From positions 1,176,456-1,203,781 of the forward strand of contig JAESIW010000090.1 of assembly GCA_016802295.1 (NCBI GenBank): a DNA stretch of 27,326 bases. The letters are read 5' to 3'. The notes under the pieces are model-generated. The model worked only from the letters and a program-made list of their open reading frames with translations, had not been told where the DNA came from and searched no databases. The position numbers and the translations under genes are program-made. Source of the stretch: Brachionus rotundiformis. Taxonomy: Eukaryota > Rotifera > Eurotatoria > Ploima > Brachionidae. This document shows, in pieces, positions 8,060-17,183 of this stretch (positions are counted from its first letter, which is position 1; each line of letters opens with the position of its first letter).

Positions 8060-9421
8060 TTAAAAATTAAATTCTGCCGAATAGCTCTCAAGACTAAAGT
8101 TATAAAGGCTCGGATTTCCCATACTCCTGTTGACCAAAGTGGCTCTGCTTCTACTTCTTATTGCATGGCAATCGCACTCCCGGTATTTGTAAATTTTGAT
8201 CTTAAAATTAAAACTTCTTGATTTGAACTTGTTGCTTGACTCATTGGTCAAATTGGCCATCGACTCGGACAACAAACTATATCTTTTGTTACTCTCGGCC
8301 TCCACACTCACTAAATGCAGTCTGTTTCCAGAAAAATCAAAGTCGAGCACATTTGCCATATTGTTCTCGGCTTTTACCAGCACTTTGACAAACTTTCCGC
8401 TCATGTAATCAAACTCCAACAAGCACAAATTGACCACATCAAACACAATTATTCGCTTAAGATCTACTGAAAACTTTAAGCTATTCAATTTGGTCAAACA
8501 AACTCCTGGATAGTATTGGCTTTCCAATTTTATTTTGCGTATAAAGCTCATTTTTTTAACTAGCTGAGACTTGGCCGTGTCCTCTTGTTCATTTAGGTCT
8601 ATTTTATAGAATTTTACACCAAGACCAGAGTCAGACTTTCGCACCGATATGAACTCGGTGCCACTTTCATTTACCAGAATATTTCTGAGATCATTAAAGC
8701 AAAAATTCCTAAGCTTGAGAAAGTTAATTATTTCATTGTAGTCATTTATTATGTATACAAAACCGTTCTGGGTGCTGACTGCGATTACCGAGGCCAAGGC
8801 GGCCGATGCCAATTTGACAGGCTTATCATTTAGGCCCACAACTTTGTTAAATGTAAACTCTGTGCCTGATTTTAAAGCGCTTAGCTTTGGATATCTGCCC
8901 CGTAGTCTTGTTTCATTGAATATCTGTAGTCTACAATTGTTCTTGTCGGCGACATATAGTCGCCCTATTTCGTTTATGATTATGTCCGATGGCTCGTCAA
9001 ATTGTGATTTCTGGCTTCCGTATGAACCAATTTGGTACTTGAATATGAGCTCTTTGTTGAATACAATTAGTCTGTGTCCAAAGGAGTCCAGCACAATGAC
9101 GTCCTCGTTGTAGGTGGTGATCACCGAACTTGGCCAGTAAACATTGCCATAGGCCGGGTCGTTGTTGTTTAGGGTGATCTCTTTTATGACCTTGTTCTCG
9201 GTGTCACTGATGCTCGAGGCCGATTTTTTGTCCTCGTTGTCTTCCTGCTTCAGGTAATTGGGATAAAATGAGTACAGAGAGGACTTGGTCTTGGCCAATA
9301 GGGTGCTCAGTAGTGACACGTCATATAGACTACTACGAGACTGGTACTTCAAGTTCTCCAGACGACAATCATGCTGAATGTAGTTCAATCCTTCAGATGG
9401 TAGTATAAAGTTTCGTTTCAT
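8060..9421 (-). CDS. NHL-repeat beta-propeller protein without RING or B-box
   Basis: 453 aa, one exon, ATG at 9421. Two clear NHL repeats are seen: residues about 94-122 (YWPSSVITTYNEDVIVLDSF...RLIVFN) and about 141-170 (FDEPSDIIINEIGRLYVADK then CRLQIFN). Weaker propeller-like strands run to about residue 375. The N-terminal 90 residues are acidic and serine-rich, and the C-terminal 70 residues are basic and serine-rich. NHL propellers in TRIM-NHL proteins bind RNA or protein, but no RING, B-box or coiled coil is visible here and there is no signal peptide. It may be a stand-alone scaffold or RNA-binding protein. Upstream coding exons encoding a RING are possible, but none were found in the 1.3 kb upstream. 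Confidence 0.75.
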   Translation of the reverse strand: MKRNFILPSEGLNYIQHDCRLENLKYQSRSSLYDVSLLSTLLAKTKSSLYSFYPNYLKQEDNEDKKSASSISDTENKVIKEITLNNNDPAYGNVYWPSSVITTYNEDVIVLDSFGHRLIVFNKELIFKYQIGSYGSQKSQFDEPSDIIINEIGRLYVADKNNCRLQIFNETRLRGRYPKLSALKSGTEFTFNKVVGLNDKPVKLASAALASVIAVSTQNGFVYIINDYNEIINFLKLRNFCFNDLRNILVNESGTEFISVRKSDSGLGVKFYKIDLNEQEDTAKSQLVKKMSFIRKIKLESQYYPGVCLTKLNSLKFSVDLKRIIVFDVVNLCLLEFDYMSGKFVKVLVKAENNMANVLDFDFSGNRLHLVSVEAESNKRYSLLSESMANLTNESSNKFKSRSFNFKIKIYKYRECDCHAIRSRSRATLVNRSMGNPSLYNFSLESYSAEFNF

Positions 9422-10680
9422 GTTTTATTTTATAAGAATTTTTTACTAAGGAATTTGAGTCTAATTTTGGCCAAATTGTTTACTAATTGTTAGAAAGTTT
9501 ACCTTTGGGAATCTAATAAATTAACTTTTGATTACAGGTATAAAATTTATTTTTCTAACAACCGTATACATGAAAATTATCAAGTTTATTTTCTCAAATG
9601 AAAATACTAGAAATAATTAGATTTTCTTTGATCTACCATCTTGTAAAAAAATCTTTCCAATTTGGAAAAGAACATTTTACCAAAGATTGATTCGTGGAGT
9701 AAAGTGAAAGATCATTTTTTACTCAATTCTTTAAAATTTTTTCTCATAAAACAAATATTTATTTTTATATAATTTTACATATGTACCAATTAAGATAAAA
9801 TTTGCCTCTCCAAAGGCGTAATAACTGGTTTGGTATTTTAATGGGCGCAAAAGTTGAGTATTTTTTGCTCAATGGTAAAAACTGCTTGCCAAAAAGTACA
9901 TCAGCAGTTACATCTTTTTTTGATACTTGACAGGTTTAAAGAATATCTACCAAGTTTAATTTTTAACCATAAAGTATGCAAGATTTAAAACCAAGAAGTA
10001 CATAAAAAGCAAAATATCTAATTTAGATTTTTAAAATATGGATTTACCAAAAAACCAAAACTTGTACCATTAAACTATATCTATTTTTCTATGAACGCTT
10101 TGAGAATAAATGCACCAAATGTACTTGATTAGAAGCTAAAAAATTGAATTATCTGTGTTAATTGTGCTTTGGCAATGACCATGACAATTTCTGATATATT
10201 TTTATAATTTTATGATACTCGATAAAAATCATAGTTCACGTGACAAAATTTTTTTTATAAATTAAATTAATTATTTAATTATTTATTAAATTAAATCAAA
10301 GTTGTTCAAAAAATAAATATATTTTGTTTGATTAAGGTATTAAATGAAAAAAAATCAAACCAAGTATATTTTCAGATACAAATGAGATGTTTTTTGCCAC
10401 GTGTAAAATTATACCTGAATGATAAGTTCTTAATTAATCTCTGAGAGATTGATTAGTTGGCAAAGTACCAATAGTCTCCAATAGTTAATTACTCAGACTT
10501 AAATTATCTTTTTTTTTTATTATGGCAAACAAAAAAAACACCAAAAATAAAATAAAAATTTTTCCAAATTTTCTACCAGCTGGTCTTTAGTGACAACAAA
10601 CTAGATAATAGTGCATATATTCAACCAAAATAAGTCTCTTGCTCGTAGAGGTTGCGCCTTGACGAATTTTTTCTTATCTT
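9422..10680. other. Divergent intergenic region between NHL and RSPH3 genes
   Basis: About 1.26 kb, A/T-rich, no supported gene. It holds the second copy of the 19-bp word (9670-9688) and two CACGTG E-box palindromes (10237-10242 and 10398-10403). It separates divergently transcribed genes and should hold both promoters. Confidence 0.6.
9670..9688. repeat. 19-bp word, second copy
   Basis: Same word as at 7933-7951, same orientation, about 250 bases upstream of the NHL-gene start. Confidence 0.6.
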
Positions 10681-10694
10681 GTTGCCATGGCAAA
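10681..10694 (+). promoter_or_regulatory. X-box-like RFX site upstream of RSPH3
   Basis: GTTGCCATGGCAAA differs at only the last base from the palindromic X-box GTTGCCATGGCAAC bound by RFX factors, which control ciliary genes in animals. It ends 106 bases before the RSPH3 ATG, a typical distance. Regulation by RFX is inferred from site and context. Confidence 0.7.
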
Positions 10695-10800
10695 AAACAA
10701 ATATTAAAATTTTACAATTTGAATTATTATAATTAAAGCTAATCAAATAATCAAAACTCTATTTCTGAGATACTTTTATGTTTTAGAATCGAAGGCAAAA

Positions 10801-11970
10801 ATGGCACAAGTCCTTAACCAGAACCCTTCGGGCTCTTACACGTTCTCCAGCCAGCCGCGAGCTGTCCAACAGCGCAAAAAATACAAAGACCAGTGGAAAC
10901 TGCAGCCAGAAGAGCAGCTGAACCAGTATGGAAACATAATGTACGACCGTAGGGTCATCCGCGGCAACACCTACGCACTGAACACACTGCCTGCCGCCTC
11001 GCAGCCAGACCCGATCGAAATACAGCGACAGCAGGAAGAGCGAAAGCGAGCGCTGGCCCGTCGTCGCGCCAAAGAGCAAGCCAGGCGGCACACGCCAGAG
11101 CCCATCGAAGGCAGAAAGCACATACCAATTCAAACCGAGCTCTATTTGGAAGAATTGTCCGACCGAGTCGAAGAAGTAGATGTAGATGTTCAGACCGATG
11201 CCTTTTTGGACAGACCACCATCTCCGCTTTTCGTACCAGCCAAGACTGGAGTCGACCAGGCCACTCAAATACTTGAGGGCGAATTGTTCGATTTTGACCG
11301 CGAAGTAAAGCCAATACTGGAAGTTTTGGTCGGCAAGACCATTGAACAGAGCTTATTGGAAGTAATGGAAGAGGAGGAACTGGCTGCGTTGCGCAAACAG
11401 CAGCGTGAGTACGAAGAGTTGCGCAATGCTGAAAAAGTGGAACAGCAAAGATTGGAAGAGCAAGAAAGACGACTGAGAGAAGAGAAGCACAGACGCATGA
11501 AACAGGCTGCCGATGTGTTGAGAATGGAAAAAGAAACAGCGGAAAAACTGGCCGCAAAAGCCTTTGCCAAAAGCTATTTGGCCGATTTGGTTCCTTCTGT
11601 GTTCAACAATCTCAGGGAGAACGGATACTTCTACGATCCGGTGCAGAGAGATTTGGAGACTGGCTTCATGTCTTGGATAATGGATAGCACTATGGAAGAG
11701 CTGAATAATGCCATGGTTGGCAGGCTTTTATTGGACGCTGTGTTGAGACAAGTGGTTGCCAAAAGAAATCAAGACTACCAAGAGCTGATTGAAAAGCTGA
11801 AAGAGATTGCCAATGCTCCGCCGCCAGTTGTCGACGAATCGGTGGCTCAGCCGACAAATGAAGAAGCGAATAACTTAGATACGACTTTACCACAGGAAGA
11901 AACAAATGGAGAGTCAAATGAAGCATCTAACTTGGGTGATGGTAATGAGGCTAATGAAGAGATGGAATAA
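10801..11970 (+). CDS. RSPH3: Radial spoke head protein 3 homologue
   Basis: 389 aa, single coding exon, ATG at 10801. The N-terminus has the family's NIMYDRRVIRGNTYA motif (about residues 45-59), followed by a basic RRRAKEQARR stretch, the conserved HIPIQTELYLEELSDR and VDVQTDAFLDRP segments, then FDFDREVKPILEVLVGKTIE. A long charged coiled coil (EEEELAALRKQQREYEELRN onward) and the conserved AFAKSYLADLVPSVFNNL region follow, then an acidic tail that usually varies. RSPH3 forms the stalk base of axonemal radial spokes and anchors protein kinase A in motile cilia. The bases just before the start (TTTTATGTTTTAG) look like an acceptor, so a 5' UTR intron or trans-splicing is possible. The gene is noticeably more GC-rich than its neighbours. 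Confidence 0.95.
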   Translation: MAQVLNQNPSGSYTFSSQPRAVQQRKKYKDQWKLQPEEQLNQYGNIMYDRRVIRGNTYALNTLPAASQPDPIEIQRQQEERKRALARRRAKEQARRHTPEPIEGRKHIPIQTELYLEELSDRVEEVDVDVQTDAFLDRPPSPLFVPAKTGVDQATQILEGELFDFDREVKPILEVLVGKTIEQSLLEVMEEEELAALRKQQREYEELRNAEKVEQQRLEEQERRLREEKHRRMKQAADVLRMEKETAEKLAAKAFAKSYLADLVPSVFNNLRENGYFYDPVQRDLETGFMSWIMDSTMEELNNAMVGRLLLDAVLRQVVAKRNQDYQELIEKLKEIANAPPPVVDESVAQPTNEEANNLDTTLPQEETNGESNEASNLGDGNEANEEME

Positions 11971-11971
11971 A
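11966..11971 (+). terminator. AATAAA overlapping the RSPH3 stop codon
   Basis: The stop codon TAA (11968-11970) is embedded in AATAAA. Further AATAAA-like words follow at about 11990 and 12038. With only 127 bases to the convergent ferritin-like gene, the 3' UTR must be very short or the transcripts overlap. Confidence 0.5.
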
Positions 11972-12097
11972 TATTTTTGTTTTAAATTAATTAATAAATT
12001 AATTTTTTTTTCTTCTTCACTTAAATTTAATTTTTAAATAAATATTATTAAATTAATAATCAACAAAAATTTTATTCAAAATTTAAAATTAAAATAA

Positions 12098-12667
12098 TTA
12101 AATTTCTCTGAATTGTTTAATTTGATTAAATTGGTTTTGGAATACATTGTGTAGATCGTTTTCGCTCATTTTCGACGAAGTGGTTGATTTTCTCATGGTG
12201 AACAAGGATTCATCGAATTTTTTGTTCCAATTGACCAATTCGTCTTTGTACGCGGAGAAAAATTGCTTCAAGTCCATGTCTTGCTGCTGGTCGGCAAATT
12301 TAATCAAGCTATTGAGCAGGTCATTGTAGCGGGTGTCCTCTTGGTGAAGGTAGTCGACCAGTTCGTAGGGGGTCAGCGAATGCAAGTCAATTTTTTTCTC
12401 TGCTTCCACATCAAACTTGGTCGCTATTACATCGGCCAAGTGAACTTGACCATATCTTGATTTGACGAACTCGACCACTTTGTTGGCCATTTTGTCCAGA
12501 TCTTGCGCACACCAATTGAAAAAGTCACTCAGAGCGTACTTGTCCGCATAGTGAAAGTGGCTTACTGAAGACAACGTGCTCGACTTATTGCTGAAATACT
12601 TGAGATAATGCAGAAAATGGTTCAGCTTGTTCTCAGTTTCTTTGTTCATCGCTTTGGCTTGGGACAT
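12098..12667 (-). CDS. Divergent ferritin-like protein lacking the ferroxidase centre
   Basis: 189 aa, one exon, ATG at 12667. Residues 46-80 (from LSDFFNWCAQ to GQVHLADV) align without gaps to helix B and the following turn of H-ferritin. Residues about 108-160 (EDTRYNDLLNSL, then MDLKQFFSAYKDELVN and FTMRK) follow helices C and D. In that alignment the H-ferritin iron ligands E61, E62 and H65 become D56, L57 and M60; Q141 becomes L; E27 and Y34 also appear lost; only the E107 equivalent stays. The fold is therefore probably kept while iron oxidation is not expected. No signal peptide is seen. It is convergent with RSPH3. The remote homology is my reading and needs a profile search; a helical protein of another family is the alternative. 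Confidence 0.65.
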   Translation of the reverse strand: MSQAKAMNKETENKLNHFLHYLKYFSNKSSTLSSVSHFHYADKYALSDFFNWCAQDLDKMANKVVEFVKSRYGQVHLADVIATKFDVEAEKKIDLHSLTPYELVDYLHQEDTRYNDLLNSLIKFADQQQDMDLKQFFSAYKDELVNWNKKFDESLFTMRKSTTSSKMSENDLHNVFQNQFNQIKQFREI

Positions 12668-13475
12668 TTTTAAGTTTTTTTTACCATATTAAAAATATGA
12701 ACTATTTAAACAAAAATGAGAACTAAAAATAATTTCATTTGAAAATAGCTTTTTATTTTTAGACTACAAAAATATTCTAAATAAAAATTATCTATATTTA
12801 TTATTGTCTAAAAAGTGCATTTTTGAATCTTGACACCACTATTGTTTTACCATATTGATGAAAATACTTGGAAGTATTTTTTTGCCATTCGTGATTAACA
12901 AAAAGCCAATTGATTCAAATTGTAAAAAAAATTTTCTATTCAAAACCCCCTCATCTTTACCACAAATAAATCACATTATAAATTAATTATCAAATTTTTA
13001 TTATATTAAAAATTCATTTAAAAATTAAAATTTTTTTTCAAACACTAGTGATTTTTATAATTTTTATTTTTGATTTTAGCTTTCATCAGTTGAATATACT
13101 TTTTCACCTCAACATCTTTATAATTTGATCCACAAATTTGCCAGCTTTTACCATGATGCATTAAAATTGGTCTTAAAAATACCATTAAAGGCGATTGCGA
13201 AACAAAATAGAACTCAGCAGCCAATATTTAGCCAGGAGCTTATCTTCCCAAGCCATTTTGGCTGAAAAATTTTTTTTTCTTTGGTAAAACTTGCCATCTC
13301 AGCCATGCCAATCTGCACTTAAGTTAAGTTAAATAAAAATCTTCTAAAATATTAAGCCAAGTACTGCAATTTTCCATCATGCAACAAAATGTGAAACATC
13401 TCCGCAACCCTAAATTATGAAATAAATAAAAAAAATTTTTTTTGATAAAAAAAAAAGAGAAAAAAATGCTCAAAA
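12668..13475. other. Spacer, nothing recognised
   Basis: Divergent intergenic region between the ferritin-like gene and the mitochondrial carrier gene. It is A/T-rich with repeated GCCA/TGGC words. No coding frame, RNA gene or repeat is supported. Confidence 0.55.
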
Positions 13476-14477
13476 ATGAATGATAAAATAGAAGAGAAGA
13501 AAATGTGCCTGGACCGCAAGCCTAACAAAATGCGGCAGGTAATATCGAGCAGCTGTGGGGCGCTGGTAACTTCATTGTTCATGACACCTTTGGACGTGGT
13601 CAAAATACGCCTACAGTCACAAAACCACATGAAGCACAAAGGAGACTGTTTTGTGTATCGCAATGGACTGATGGACCATTTGTGCACATGCTTCAATGGA
13701 CCAGACAGTTGGTACAATAGAAAAATACCAGGTGGCAGGTATCACGGCACGTTAGATGCCATGGCAAAGATAGCCAGAGTGGAAGGCATCAGCTCGCTGT
13801 GGAGTGGCTTGCCGGCCACTTTATTCATGGCTGTTCCGCAAGTAGTCCTCTATTTCACCACATATGAAGAGTCCAAGAGGATCATGGGCTACCACGAGAT
13901 ACTCAACCCGAATCCAGCTATTCCAGTGCTGAGCGGTGGTGTGGCCCGACTGTTTGCGGTCACCGCCGTCAGTCCCTTGGAGCTAATCCGGACCAAAATT
14001 CAATCAGAAAAGCTAAAGTACACCGATTTGGTGGATGCAGTCAAATTTGCCATCAAAGACCAAGGCTTGAGGTCGCTGTACCGCGGTTGGGTCTCCACAG
14101 TGCTGCGAGATGTGCCATTTTCAATGATCTACTGGTTCAATTACGAGTCAATGAAGAGTTTTCTTCTAAAAAAGCAACACAACCAGAGCTTAAGCAGCTT
14201 GAGTGTGTTCTTTTGTGGCGCCACGGCCGGCTCAATGGCCGCTCTAATCACTTGTCCACTTGATGTGGTCAAAACATTCAGACAAATTCAACTTGGTGAA
14301 AAAGATGTGCCAATACATGCTCGCAAAACAAGGAACATAATCAGGCAAATTTACAGAACCAAAGGCGTTAGTGGTTTGTTTGCAGGTGCGATACCTCGAG
14401 TTACCAAAGTAGCCATGTCATGTGCCATAATGATTACCACTTTTGAATACTTTAAACATTTATTCGAGCATTCTTAA
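13476..14477 (+). CDS. SLC25A40: Mitochondrial carrier, SLC25A39/SLC25A40 type (glutathione importer)
   Basis: 333 aa in one exon, ATG at 13476, close to the usual length of SLC25A40. Three mitochondrial-carrier signatures are present: PLDVVKIRLQ (about residue 38), PLELIRTKIQ and PLDVVKTFRQ. The first matrix loop has the subfamily-specific FVYRNGLMDHLC segment and an insertion before GRYHGTLDAMAKI, which separates this clade from other carriers. C58, C70 and C72 sit in that loop, which in the vertebrate proteins carries cysteines linked to iron-sulfur sensing. SLC25A39/40 and yeast Mtm1 act in the inner mitochondrial membrane; SLC25A39 imports glutathione. Whether this is a SLC25A39 or SLC25A40 orthologue, or the single pre-duplication gene, cannot be decided here. 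Confidence 0.92.
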   Translation: MNDKIEEKKMCLDRKPNKMRQVISSSCGALVTSLFMTPLDVVKIRLQSQNHMKHKGDCFVYRNGLMDHLCTCFNGPDSWYNRKIPGGRYHGTLDAMAKIARVEGISSLWSGLPATLFMAVPQVVLYFTTYEESKRIMGYHEILNPNPAIPVLSGGVARLFAVTAVSPLELIRTKIQSEKLKYTDLVDAVKFAIKDQGLRSLYRGWVSTVLRDVPFSMIYWFNYESMKSFLLKKQHNQSLSSLSVFFCGATAGSMAALITCPLDVVKTFRQIQLGEKDVPIHARKTRNIIRQIYRTKGVSGLFAGAIPRVTKVAMSCAIMITTFEYFKHLFEHS

Positions 14478-14903
14478 TATTTGTTGATATATTATTACCA
14501 TGTTAAATATTTAAAAGACTTGTTTTTATGTAAAGATAGTATTTTATTGAATCTTTGTTGTTAAATGTTATCGATTTTTATTAAATTAATTTTCATGAAA
14601 CAACGAAATTTTAGTTAAAAAACTAAAAAAGGTGAATAAAATGTATATTACCTTTATTTTATTTTATTTTTTTATTTATTTTACTTTTTAAGAAAAGATA
14701 AATCTTTAAAAATTTTTTAAATTTTAATTTTATTCTTAATCTCTTTGATTTGATTAGAAGGCAAATAATAACAGATTATTGTCGATTATTAATTTTAATA
14801 TATAAGAAATTAAATATTAAAAAATTATTGTATTAGATAAGATTAGACTGCAAGATTCAAATCTAATCAAATAAGTATTATTTTGTTTTGAATTAAGAAA
14901 ATT
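14478..14903. other. Spacer, nothing recognised
   Basis: A/T-rich region between the carrier gene and duplication copy 2, with carrier polyadenylation-type words and no gene. Confidence 0.55.
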
Positions 14904-15055
14904 AAAATTAATTAATATTTATCAAAAAATATTTTTGATCATTATATTTTGGTTTTGTAAAAATTGATACAAAAGGCTTGATATAAATTAAAAAAATGAT
15001 AAGATATTAATAAAATAAAAAAATATTCTAATTATTATCTTATATGATTGAATAT

Positions 15056-16699
15056 TTATTTTTTTACAGTTTTTTTTCCTTTATTTCCCAACTTGAATTT
15101 TTTGGCAAATACGGGCATCAAATCGTTGACCAGGAATAGAAAAAATATCGAAATTAAAATAACCATGGCCACAATGGACGAACTTTTGATTACAAATTTT
15201 CTAGCTTTGATGTTCATTGACTCAATTTGACATTTCTGACCACTGTACAAATAGAAACATTTACAAAATGTCTCACGGTTTTGTTTTACCACACAAATGC
15301 CATTATTTGAACATGTCTCATTTGCACACAAGTCAATTTCTTTTTCACAATTCTTTCCATAATAAAAATCGGTGACACATTGGCACTTGAAGCCACCTGA
15401 CACATCCATACAAGTGCCATTGTTCAAACATGGATTGGACGAACATGCTCTTGTGTCTTTTTGGCAAGAAATACCAACAAAATTGTCAAAACACTCGCAA
15501 ACAAAGCTCTTATTTGTGGAAAAATAGACACATTGTCCATGGTTGGAACAATTTTCCAAACAATGGTTAATATCAATATTTGTTTGTGTCATCAAGTCAT
15601 GATTTTGATGTAAACTGTTTGTGTTCAGGTAGACTTTTTCCAAATTTGGACTAGACAACTGTTCTGTCGGCTTTATGGACAAGTTTTGGTCAAAAATACT
15701 TGTAGAATTTTCTTGCATTTGATGTGTCATAAATGTGGTATGGAAAGATTCTTGTCCAATTGTATCAGATATATGATTGTCTATAACAACATCTGGTAAT
15801 ATTTTCAAGCATCTAGGTCCTAAGATTTCAAATTTTTTGGCTATTTCAAAATTTAAAACGTCCCATAAAATAATAAAGTTGTCCATTCCAACTGAAATCA
15901 GAGTGGTTCCGATCACATCCATTGCCAATACTTGGTCACTGTGAGCTTCTATTGTTTGAACAAAGTCTTTTCTATTCACATAATCATAAACTTTTACTTG
16001 GCCATTTAATAAACCACTCAAGATGGTTGTTGAATTAAATCTTTTAACAAAAGTAGTTTCAGATGATGGTTTTGAGCTTGTCACTTCTTTTCCATTTAAT
16101 CTATAGATTTTTGTATTTGATCGACAGCCGATGGCTATCAAGTTGCTATTTATAAACTCAAATTTTCTAAAATTTATGCATGAAACCGGAAAATTCACGA
16201 TCCAAGTTGTCTCAAATAATTTCCAAAATTTGAAATTTTTATCTATGCCCAAGCTAAAATAATGTGTTTGGTTATTTGGAATCATTTCCAAGTCCATAAA
16301 GCCATAAGAATGTGCATTTGGAATGAACATCATGACAGAATAGTCTGTCAAGTTCCAAATTTTAATGCTGCCTTCGTAAGAACCACTCAATAGATATTGA
16401 CCATTTATCACCAGCATAGAGCATATCGTTTGTTTGCCATGATCAAGAGATATTTCCAATTTTTGATCTATCCAATTCCAAATATCAATTATACCAACAT
16501 TTGTTCCAGCTGCCAACAAACATCCTCTCAAATATTCAATTGAAGTGTAATTTTTTTCACCCTGGATGGAAATTATCTCTTGGCTTTGATTGAAAATCTT
16601 GATGTAACCATTTTCTGTGCCAATGATAAAATGAATGCAATTAATTCTTGCCATGCATGCCATACAGCTTATTATAAACAGCAAAAATTTAATTTCCAT
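15056..16699 (-). CDS. Secreted-ectodomain WD40 + triple EGF single-pass membrane protein, paralogue 2
   Basis: 547 aa, one exon, ATG at 16699, same domain order as the gene at 5276-6886. The first about 138 residues are identical to paralogue 1, covering the signal peptide and first blades. Residues about 139-212 differ at roughly 27 positions, for example SCINFRKFEFINSNLIAIGC against KCKNFRKFKFINSDMIAVGC. The remaining ectodomain differs at only about 20 positions. The EGF cysteines are all kept and the membrane helix is identical. The cytoplasmic tail is longer and more basic (PVFAKKFKLGNKGKKTVKK). The gene lies head-to-tail downstream of the esterase-like gene, 484 bases away. The function is unknown. 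Local divergence at blades 4-5 suggests a binding surface under different selection, or a patch not overwritten by gene conversion. Confidence 0.85.
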   Translation of the reverse strand: MEIKFLLFIISCMACMARINCIHFIIGTENGYIKIFNQSQEIISIQGEKNYTSIEYLRGCLLAAGTNVGIIDIWNWIDQKLEISLDHGKQTICSMLVINGQYLLSGSYEGSIKIWNLTDYSVMMFIPNAHSYGFMDLEMIPNNQTHYFSLGIDKNFKFWKLFETTWIVNFPVSCINFRKFEFINSNLIAIGCRSNTKIYRLNGKEVTSSKPSSETTFVKRFNSTTILSGLLNGQVKVYDYVNRKDFVQTIEAHSDQVLAMDVIGTTLISVGMDNFIILWDVLNFEIAKKFEILGPRCLKILPDVVIDNHISDTIGQESFHTTFMTHQMQENSTSIFDQNLSIKPTEQLSSPNLEKVYLNTNSLHQNHDLMTQTNIDINHCLENCSNHGQCVYFSTNKSFVCECFDNFVGISCQKDTRACSSNPCLNNGTCMDVSGGFKCQCVTDFYYGKNCEKEIDLCANETCSNNGICVVKQNRETFCKCFYLYSGQKCQIESMNIKARKFVIKSSSIVAMVILISIFFLFLVNDLMPVFAKKFKLGNKGKKTVKK

Positions 16700-16982
16700 T
16701 CTTTATTACCTTTCTTTTTCAGAAAAAAGTATGGGATTTTATATTCACAGCACTATTAGTTTTTTACCTTGTTATTAATAAGGTTTTCCTGAATTCTCTT
16801 ATTTCTTTCCTGTATTTAGATTCATTTATCTTAAATTTAAAAAATACTTCTCAAAAGGAAATTTTTATATATTTTCAATCAATTTAAAATTCTTTTATTG
16901 AATTTGGTAAAATTTTTTTAAATTAACATTATCGATTGGATTTTTAAACAGAGAGTTAATTGGTAATTAAATTGGTATCATA

Positions 16983-16997
16983 TTTATATAAGGACAA
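16983..16997 (-). promoter_or_regulatory. Possible TATA element, second copy
   Basis: Same 15-base word as at 7149-7163, about 285 bases upstream of the WD40-EGF paralogue 2 start. The rest of this 484-base spacer holds nothing else I recognise. Confidence 0.35.
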
Positions 16998-17183
16998 ATC
17001 TTATCTTTTCTAAATTATAAAAAAAATAGTCTTTTGACCACTTTCCTTGGTACAATTGATTAATTTAACCATTAACTAAAACAAAAATAGCTCAGTAATT
17101 ATTCAAAAGTTTTTATTTAATAAAAAATTCATTAATTAATTAAATAAATATATAAAATAAACACCATAGATAAAAGATAAAAC

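Noticed and set aside
10783..11557. 161- and 200-codon minus-strand frames opposite RSPH3
   Set aside because: They are antisense shadows of a well-conserved RSPH3 coding sequence and have no domain content of their own.
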